64,000 nucleotides of DNA from Aurantiochytrium sp. KH105 (lineage: Eukaryota > Sar > Bigyra > Thraustochytrida > Thraustochytriidae): positions 186,001-250,000 of the forward strand of contig BGKB01000023.1 of assembly GCA_003116975.1 (NCBI GenBank), written 5' to 3'. The notes under the pieces were generated by a model. It saw only the letters and a list, made by a program, of their open reading frames with translations. It had not been told where the DNA came from and searched no databases. Of this stretch, positions 50,147 to 56,662 are shown in pieces. Position 1 is the first letter of the stretch; each line of letters begins with the position of its first letter. The translations under genes and the position numbers were made by a program.

Positions 50147-51095
50147 GTTCGGGCGACGAGCGCCCCCGGGGTTTGGCTACGGCCGCGGGCTCGGCCGCGG
50201 CGCGTACGGAGGCCGCGGCGGCCAAAGGCGAGGCGGCGCCGACCCCATGGCAATGCTTCTCTTGATGCGGCTCATGCAGCAGGTGAACGAGCTGCCTGTG
50301 AAGCCGCCGGTGACCCTGGGACTCATGGGCCTCCAAGGATGGCTCTTCATGAACCCGCCACCCTTTCTCGACCGCGTCTCGGACGTCTGCATGAGCGCAT
50401 TCAGCGTGATTCAGATGGGAGAGCTGTATCGAATCATTGCGGCCAGTCTCTTTCATCTTGATGCGTATCATCTGTACTACAACATGTCCTCGTTTCTGGT
50501 AAAGGGCGTGGCGCTCGAACAGCGTTTGGGCAGTCCCCTTATGCTTGCCATAACGTTGGGTCTGCTCGTGGCCACCAATATTATCCACTTGGCGCTTAGT
50601 GTAGCCTTAGATGATTGGATGACCTGTTCGCTTGGATTTTCAGGCGTTCTTTTTGCGCTCAAGGTCATTGTCACATATGATTTGCAAGATCCAAACCAGG
50701 ACGCTTACTTTTACGGCATCCGCTTGCCATCCAAGCATCTGGTGTGGGTGGAGATCGCCTTTATTCAGATGGTCATGCCTCAAGCATCGATGCTTGGGCA
50801 TGCTTCAGGAGCCCTTGCGGGCTTTGGCTTCTTGGCGCTACGACGTCTCGCGCCGGCGCTCTTGCGATGGGTACCTCGCGAGGCGCCGCGCACCTATGGT
50901 AGTGGATTCTGGGGCGCGCCACGTCAGCAACGACATCAAGATCCTACGTATGGAAATGCTGCTCCTCCTCACGGAAACGCAGCTCCAGAACCGCCAAGGG
51001 CAAGGCCCCAGCCCACAGCTCCTTCTGGGGCTTCTCTCTCTGCCGACGAATTGCGACGTCGACGAGTCGACCGGTATGCGCAGTCAGCGCGGTGA
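50145..51095 (+). CDS. rhomboid intramembrane protease, RHBDL4/RHBDD1-like
   Basis: A 316-residue protein. The rhomboid core spans about 85-240: the FHLDAYHLYYNM region, GFSG with catalytic Ser166, and the catalytic His219 in MLGHASGALAG. The HLxxYHLxxNM and GFSGVLFALK forms match the RHBDD1/RHBDL4 subfamily, which cleaves proteins in the ER membrane for degradation. The Gly/Arg-rich N-terminus (3-35) is unusual. The C-terminal tail ends DELRRRRVDRY, resembling the Arg-rich VCP/p97-binding motif of RHBDL4, which would link it to ER-associated degradation; this is inference from the motif. The ATG at 50145 shares a CATG with the opposite gene's first ATG; Met35 (50247) is an alternative start. 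Confidence 0.9.
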   Translation: MFGRRAPPGFGYGRGLGRGAYGGRGGQRRGGADPMAMLLLMRLMQQVNELPVKPPVTLGLMGLQGWLFMNPPPFLDRVSDVCMSAFSVIQMGELYRIIAASLFHLDAYHLYYNMSSFLVKGVALEQRLGSPLMLAITLGLLVATNIIHLALSVALDDWMTCSLGFSGVLFALKVIVTYDLQDPNQDAYFYGIRLPSKHLVWVEIAFIQMVMPQASMLGHASGALAGFGFLALRRLAPALLRWVPREAPRTYGSGFWGAPRQQRHQDPTYGNAAPPHGNAAPEPPRARPQPTAPSGASLSADELRRRRVDRYAQSAR

Positions 51096-51547
51096 CACGC
51101 TACCGTGTGGTGAGGTGGAGGGGACAAGTTTATTTCTATTTTCGTATTTGCATTTCTTTTCCCATTTTTTAGGCTTTTCGTCGCTTGGCATTCCCAGACA
51201 ATACTTGCATACTTTTATGTAGCGCGTCGAAAAAGAAGAAAATGCGTTTCCTTTGAGATTTCTGTTTCGCTTTGTCGCAGCTAGCGGCATAACACCGTCA
51301 ACATATGTATCAGAATAGCAAGGCTCTCGCCTCTCTGTCTCGCGCACAACGACGTGGTGACCTTGATGCAAAATGCACTTGGATGGCCCCACCCTTCCCC
51401 CTCCAAAAAAAAAAAAGGGTATGGACAGACACAAGGTGAGACAATCAACAAGTGCTCGCGCAGATTGCCGACGTAAATGCAAGGAGGAAAACAAAAAAAA
51501 GAGAGAACAAGCAAGGGAGATGAAAAAAGGCATCGGAGAAGCTAAAC
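51096..51547. other. convergent 3' spacer, rhomboid/eL8
   Basis: 452 bp between converging genes, with an A-run near 51406-51417. No gene seen. Confidence 0.6.
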
Positions 51548-52321
51548 TTATCCCAACATCTTCTGCTTCTTGCGCTCCTCGGCCTCGACGGCAGCGGCGC
51601 GCTTGGCAAGCTTGGTCTGGGTGCGGAGACCCATGATGCCACCGCCCCATTTCTTGAGAGCGTCCTTGTTGTCGTTGAACTGGGCGCGGCAAATATCCTG
51701 AAGGGTGGAGAGCTTGCCCTCGTGCTCCTTACCGACCTCGGTGATGGCGAGGCAGGTGGCGTTGCGCTGGTGGACGAGCGTACCGAGGCGGCCCTTGTTG
51801 TTGACAATGCAGTAGGGAATGTCCATCTTACGGCAGAGAGCAGGCATCCAGACGACGAGCTCGAGGGGGTTCACGTCAGCGGCGATGATGACGAGCTTGG
51901 CCTTCTTCTCCTCGATGAGGGTTGTGACATGGTGGAGGCCAAACTTGAGGACGGGGCCGGGCTTGGAGGTCTCCGTCTCGCCGGCGGCCTTCTTCTCGGC
52001 GGCAGCCTTGAGGCGCTCCTTCTTGTCCTTCTTGGTCTCGGGCCGGTAGCTGGCCATGACCTTGAAGAGCTCGAGGGCGTGCGTCTTCTCGAGCGTGTTG
52101 TTGAACTGCGCGATGCTAGGGGGCACCTTGAGGCGCTGCATCAAAATCTTGCGCTGGCGCTGGAGGCGCACGTACTTGGGCCACTTCACGTAGCGGCCGA
52201 GGTCGCGCTTCTTGGGGAGCACATCCTGGCCGACGCCAAAGTTCTTGGGCCGCGACGGAAAGAGCGGGTGCTCCTTCTTGGCGCTCTTCATGACCTTCTT
52301 CGTGTCCTTACGCGCGACCAT
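51548..52321 (-). CDS. RPL7A: 60S ribosomal protein eL8 (L7a)
   Basis: A 257-residue protein, close to the usual 266. The N-terminal basic extension (KKVMKSAKKEHPLFPSRPKN FGVGQDV) and YVKWPKYVRLQRQRKIL are characteristic of eukaryotic eL8. The RNA-binding L7Ae domain follows (about 110-215), with GLHHVTTLIEEKKAKLVIIA, DVNPLELVVWMPALCRKM and PYCIVNNKGRLGTLVH. It is a component of the large cytosolic ribosomal subunit. The frame runs on to 53110, but the extra residues are Pro/Arg-rich and not part of the family, so the ATG at 52321 is chosen. It is head to head with the proteasome alpha-5 gene. Confidence 0.96.
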   Translation of the reverse strand: MVARKDTKKVMKSAKKEHPLFPSRPKNFGVGQDVLPKKRDLGRYVKWPKYVRLQRQRKILMQRLKVPPSIAQFNNTLEKTHALELFKVMASYRPETKKDKKERLKAAAEKKAAGETETSKPGPVLKFGLHHVTTLIEEKKAKLVIIAADVNPLELVVWMPALCRKMDIPYCIVNNKGRLGTLVHQRNATCLAITEVGKEHEGKLSTLQDICRAQFNDNKDALKKWGGGIMGLRTQTKLAKRAAAVEAEERKKQKMLG

Positions 52322-53180
52322 CGTCTCCTCCGCCCCGCTGCCGGTGCTCGCGACCTCTCCGCACAAGGGTCCGCGCCAGCCAATCTGATCTGCTCTCTCT
52401 CCCAGCCTTTCCTTCTTCCCTGCTCCTCCCTCCCTCCCTCCCCGCCTCTGCGCCTTCCCGCCTTGCCCCCTCTTCGCGCGCAAGCGCTTTGCCGCACTTG
52501 CCGCGCCGCTATAGCCCACTTGCGGCGCCCCCCCCGCAACACCGCTATGCGCCGCCCGCGACGCCGCCTTTCGCCGCCCGCGCCGCCACCCACGCCCCGC
52601 CGCCCCCGCCCGCACCGGACCCGGCGCGCCCCGCTCCGCTCCCGCTTCCCGCCGCCCCAAACTAGGGTTTAAACCCCGGCCGCAAGGCCACGCAAGGCGC
52701 TCAGCGCACCGGACCCGGGGCCACCGCGCAGGCGCAGCCGCGCACCGGTGCACACCCCCCACAGCGGGAGGCAGCGCGCAGTCGCGCGCGAGCGGGCGCT
52801 GGGGAGGGCGGGAACGCGGGGAGCGGGGCCGGAGGGAAGGCGAACGAAGCGAAGCCGGAGAAGGAGGAGGAGGAGGAGGAGGAGGATACGCGCGGGGAGG
52901 GGGACTAGATACGCAACGGGAGGGCGCGGCGGAGAGAGGTCGAGGAGGCAGCGGCGCGGGGCGGAGCGGAGCGCGAGGCGTGGAGGTCCCTGCGTGCGGT
53001 TTGGCCGGCGGCTCGCCGACGCAGGAGGTCGGGATTCGCACGAAGGGGAGCGGGAGATCGATCAACAACGGTCCCGTCCTGCCCGCGTACGCACGCACGC
53101 ACGGACGCACGGACGCCCGGAGAAAGGGTTAAAACGAGCAGCGGCGAGAAGGGAAAGAGAAGCGCGAGGAGCCGAGCGAG
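52322..53180. promoter_or_regulatory. divergent promoter region of eL8 and proteasome alpha-5
   Basis: 859 bp of strongly GC-rich DNA between two housekeeping start codons. It contains a perfect 12-bp palindrome GGGTTTAAACCC (52665-52676) within AGGGTTTAAACCCC, a GGTTAAAA stretch 53 bp upstream of the alpha-5 start, a GGAGGA purine run (52862-52884) and a GCAC/GGAC tract near 53088-53116. Confidence 0.55.
52665..52676. promoter_or_regulatory. GGGTTTAAACCC palindrome
   Basis: Perfect 12-bp palindrome, the only AT core in about 300 bp of GC-rich DNA. Half of it equals the AGGGTTT/AAACCCT element common upstream of plant ribosomal protein genes; a role here is inference. Confidence 0.4.
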
Positions 53181-53918
53181 ATGTTCGCCACACGTACCGA
53201 GTATGACCGCGGCGTGAACACGTTCTCGCCGGATGGACGTCTGTTCCAGATCGAGTACTCATTACAGGCGGTGAACATGGGATCCACCTCCCTGGGTGTC
53301 TGCACCAAGGAGGGCGTGGTCCTCGCCGTGGAAAAGAAACTCACCTCGCCCCTCGTCGAGGCCGATAGCGTCGAGAAGATCATGGAGATCGATCAGCACA
53401 TGGGCGCCGCCATGAGCGGACTCGTCGCAGACGCGCGCACTCTTGTGGAAAAGGCCCGTATGGAGGCGCAGAACCACCTGTTTACATACAACCACCCCAT
53501 CCGCGTCCAGTCCACGGCCCAGGCCATCAGTGACGTGGCCATTGGCTTTGGCAAGGGCGATGACGTGCCCTCGCGCCCCTTTGGCGTCGCGCTTCTCCTC
53601 GCCGGTTGCGACGAGCGTGGCCCGCAGCTCTTTTACACGGACCCCAGCGGCTCCTTCTCCAAGTGGGAGGCCAAGGCTATTGGCTCGGGCGCCCAGGGCG
53701 CCACGAACGCCCTGCAGGAGGAGTACAACTCGGGCATGTCGCTCGACGACGGTCTCGAGCTCTGCCTCAAAATCCTCAAACAGGTGATGGAAGAGAAGAT
53801 CGAGACCAAGAACGTCGAGGTGGCTGTTGTCACCAAGGAAGAAGGTTTCAAGGTCATTGACGAGGAGCAGCTTAGCGAGCTCATTGCCCGTGTTCTTGTC
53901 TCATCTACCAACATCTAA
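53181..53918 (+). CDS. PSMA5: 20S proteasome subunit alpha-5
   Basis: A 245-residue protein (human PSMA5 is 241). It has the alpha-subunit gate signature YDRGVNTFSPDGRLFQIEYS at residues 8-27 and the alpha-5 diagnostic segments GSTSLGV, LAVEKKLTSPLVE, IDQHMGAAMSGLVADARTLV, SRPFGVALLLAGCDE and LKQVMEEK. Alpha subunits form the outer rings and gate of the core particle and have no catalytic threonine. The sequence is colinear without introns. The start ATG matches the conserved MFxTRxEYDRG start. The mRNA 3' region lies in the convergent spacer with the SAP gene. Confidence 0.97.
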   Translation: MFATRTEYDRGVNTFSPDGRLFQIEYSLQAVNMGSTSLGVCTKEGVVLAVEKKLTSPLVEADSVEKIMEIDQHMGAAMSGLVADARTLVEKARMEAQNHLFTYNHPIRVQSTAQAISDVAIGFGKGDDVPSRPFGVALLLAGCDERGPQLFYTDPSGSFSKWEAKAIGSGAQGATNALQEEYNSGMSLDDGLELCLKILKQVMEEKIETKNVEVAVVTKEEGFKVIDEEQLSELIARVLVSSTNI

Positions 53919-54464
53919 TTGTTTCTTTCTCTTTTCCATTTCTTTTTGCCCTGTTTTCGCCCCTTTTCTTTCAAAATATTTTCAAAAAGACCAACGTGAC
54001 AGGCGAAAACACTGACGCTCGTGTGAAGCAGCGCGGAAACAAAACCTAAGGGCCTAGGTCTAGGGCCTAACCAAGTGAAAATGACGCATCAGCAATCCCC
54101 TCCAAGCAATAAGTAAAGAAAGGAAATGTCATTGCACAAACAATTTTCTTTTTTCTAAAAGACCCAGAGATTGCTCCTGACCTTGAATACTTTTCTCACA
54201 ATAACGAACCAAAGCAAGTCGTGTACGCTTCGAGCCTCATCAGCCATCATGTCACTTGCTGGAACAAAAACAGAGAAACGGAAATACCTCCAAGCACCAC
54301 GATCTGTTCTATTTTCTGAGCAAGCAAGCAAGCCTGCAAGCTGGGTATAACGTATGGTGGCGAGTCGAGGCGACTAACGTACAGAACTAGACCATCCAAC
54401 TTCAAGGCGCATTCCCTGTCGAACGTAACATTCATTTTCTGTATTTACCTTATCGTCCCTCGAA
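53919..54464. other. convergent 3' spacer, alpha-5/SAP gene
   Basis: 546 bp between converging genes. T-rich DNA directly follows the alpha-5 stop. A GGGCCTA motif is repeated at about 54049-54070. No gene seen. Confidence 0.6.
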
Positions 54465-55319
54465 CTAAGCTCCAAAGCGCTCGGCGCGCTTCTTCATCTT
54501 CTCCTCCTCCTCAGGGGGTACAACTGGCTTGGAAAAGCGTTCAGCACGTTGGCGCTTCTTCTCCGCCTCTGCACGAGCTTCCTCCTGGCGTTGTCTCTTG
54601 GCCTCTTTTGCGCGTTCCCGACGCTCCTGGCGGTCCACCTTCTTCACTTCGCGAATAAGGTCGGGCGCGACGACAGTGCCGAAACGCTCGGCTCGTTTGC
54701 GCTTCAGCTCGAGCTGCTTGGCGTGCTCGATGCGGTCCAAGAGCTCCTTTGCCTTGCCGCCTTTCACCTCGCCGAAGCGCTGTGCTCGAGAAAGGATGCG
54801 CTCTTCTTCTTCGCTCAGCACGCCACCATACTTGAGCTTTGAGAGGTCCTCCACCGTCACCTTGCCGCGCGGCTTTCTGGTCTTTTCGGCGGTCGCGGTC
54901 TCCGCGCTCGCAGCGACGTCCGTACCCGCCAAAGTTGTACTTGCTGGCGCCGGGGCTCCAAGAATGTCATCAGCGGTAGCCGAGGTCGTCTCGGGCACAG
55001 CGGCGGGCTTGTTGGCCGCACTGCCGCCGTTGCCGGTAGCGGTCGTCGCGGCCTTGGCCGGCGCGGCCGCCTTTACTGGCGACGCCTTGGCCGGTGCCAC
55101 GGGCTCATCGACGGTGGGCGCCGCCGCGGACGCAGCGGGTGCCGCGGGCTCGGCGGCATCCCCGGACCCAACGTCGCCCAGGAGGTTCTCCTCTTCGACG
55201 GCGTCGGCGAGACGTTTGGCGAGCTCGTCCTTCTTGCCCGTCGTATCAAGGCCTCGCTGCTTCAGCTCTTTGCGCAGGTCGGCGACCTTGAGCGTCTTGA
55301 CCTCCTCCACGGAAAGCAT
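54465..55319 (-). CDS. SAP-domain RNA-export protein, SARNP/Tho1-like
   Basis: A 284-residue protein. An N-terminal SAP domain lies at about 3-38 (VEEVKTLKVADLRKELKQRG and KKDELAKRLADA). Residues about 45-150 are Ala/Pro/Thr-rich. The C-terminal half has the SARNP/CIP29 pattern of repeated R-A-x-R-F motifs (RAQRFGEV, RAERFGTV, RAERFSKP, RAERFGA) separated by highly charged helices. In yeast and animals these repeats bind the UAP56/Sub2 helicase and act in mRNA packaging for nuclear export (TREX). The first ATG is at 55319; the frame begins a little upstream without an ATG. It is divergent from the Pro/Gly-C2-EF gene. Confidence 0.88.
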   Translation of the reverse strand: MLSVEEVKTLKVADLRKELKQRGLDTTGKKDELAKRLADAVEEENLLGDVGSGDAAEPAAPAASAAAPTVDEPVAPAKASPVKAAAPAKAATTATGNGGSAANKPAAVPETTSATADDILGAPAPASTTLAGTDVAASAETATAEKTRKPRGKVTVEDLSKLKYGGVLSEEEERILSRAQRFGEVKGGKAKELLDRIEHAKQLELKRKRAERFGTVVAPDLIREVKKVDRQERRERAKEAKRQRQEEARAEAEKKRQRAERFSKPVVPPEEEEKMKKRAERFGA

Positions 55320-56662
55320 CTTGCCCTCGCTCGAGCCCTGCTGCACGCTCGCTCACGCACGCTGGCCCGCACGAGCAACCAAACAAGATATGTTTGCCGA
55401 CTCGAAGCCGAACTGTGCTTGCTTGTCATCCCGACAGTGCGTGAAGAAGAAGGAAAAAAAAAGATTAAAACGACAACAACAAAAAAAGGTCTATCTGTCC
55501 ATTGAGCCTCTTCTGATATAGAAGCCTACAGTCAACAGACAGGTGGAGGAGGTGGCCTGGGTCCGCAGGCCATGAATCAACATCGCTCAGGCCAGCGAGC
55601 TCGATCTCGGGCTTGAGCTCAACCAATGTGCGGATGCAAAATCAGGAACAGTAGCAGAAAGACAGCAGTAAGACAGCAGAATTGTTTTCTTCAGAATCGA
55701 TCGCTAAGAGCTCGAGACATGAAAATATTTGGTAATCATCGACAACAGCAGCCAGCAGCACAATTCAGATCATTTGATGAATCAATCATACGATCTGCTT
55801 CGGCGATTCATCGCCAACCGTGACAAGTACACACAGCAAGATGTCCCGCTTCGCGTCCTAACCACGTCCCGAGAACGCGGGGAACTTTTAGATCCGTTGA
55901 TACTTTCAACGGATAGGTGCAGCGGGAGACAGGGAAAGTTTGCACGCGCCTCACCATCCTTCTGTAAAAGACACGTCGCAAAAGGGTGGACGAGACGGAT
56001 AGGCATTTGGGGCATCTCAGCATGCACAGTCGCTTGGGCAAGCTATGTCTTGAAACAACAACAAAAGCAGAGGTAAAAAAGGAAAAGAAGGAAAAAAGAA
56101 AAAAGCGGGAAAGCTTTCCGCGAAAGCAAGGCACACGAGACTTCCTTTGGCACTTGCCTTCTTACTTCTCGGCATACATTATCAGCCAAGTGGCCGAATA
56201 TCAAGGGCGCACACCCCCAATTCTTTAGATCGACTGCTCTCTTGCTTGTGGAAAGCTTATTTTCTCGTTTTCCTCTTGCCGATCGAGGAAGACGTATGGC
56301 GAGGCTGCCAAGTTTGGCATAACAGGCAAATCGCACTTGCCAGCTAGCAGTTAGCTGGCAGGCTTGCGAAGCCTTCGCAAGCTCGCCGTCGCCCCGCGAG
56401 GCGGCTAGGCGCGAGAGCGAGCGGACCGGCCGCTGGCTGGCCCGCGCGTGCGTGCGAGGCTGGCCAGCAGCAAACGCGCTCCGCTTGCTGCGGCGCGTTT
56501 GAGCTCACATCGACTTGTGTACTGCTACAAGCGACGAAACATTGTGCTCAGGATCATCGCCTACATCAAGAACACCTGAGCGTCCGAGGCAAACAAGCTC
56601 TGCGCGAGCGAGCGTCGCAAACAAACCAATAAACAAGGACTAAAAACCAACCCTACAAAACA
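55320..56662. promoter_or_regulatory. divergent region between the SAP and Pro/Gly-C2-EF genes
   Basis: 1.34 kb between diverging start codons. A 115-codon frame at 55729-56076 with a hydrophobic C-terminal segment is not supported by any family. Near 56330-56500 there are several GC-rich inverted segments (for example CTTGCGAAGCCTTCGCAAG at 56364-56382, a perfect hairpin). No TATA element recognised. Confidence 0.45.
56364..56382. repeat. perfect short inverted repeat
   Basis: CTTGCGAAG and CTTCGCAAG arms overlap a single C; it could form a small hairpin in the divergent promoter region, about 280 bp upstream of the Pro/Gly-C2-EF start codon. Confidence 0.6.

Noticed and set aside
52322-53110. 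N-terminal extension of eL8
   Set aside because: The 263 extra residues are Pro/Arg-rich and absent from the family; eL8 starts at its own ATG at 52321.
54045-54075. Interstitial telomere sequence
   Set aside because: The CCTAA-like pieces are not in tandem hexamer register.
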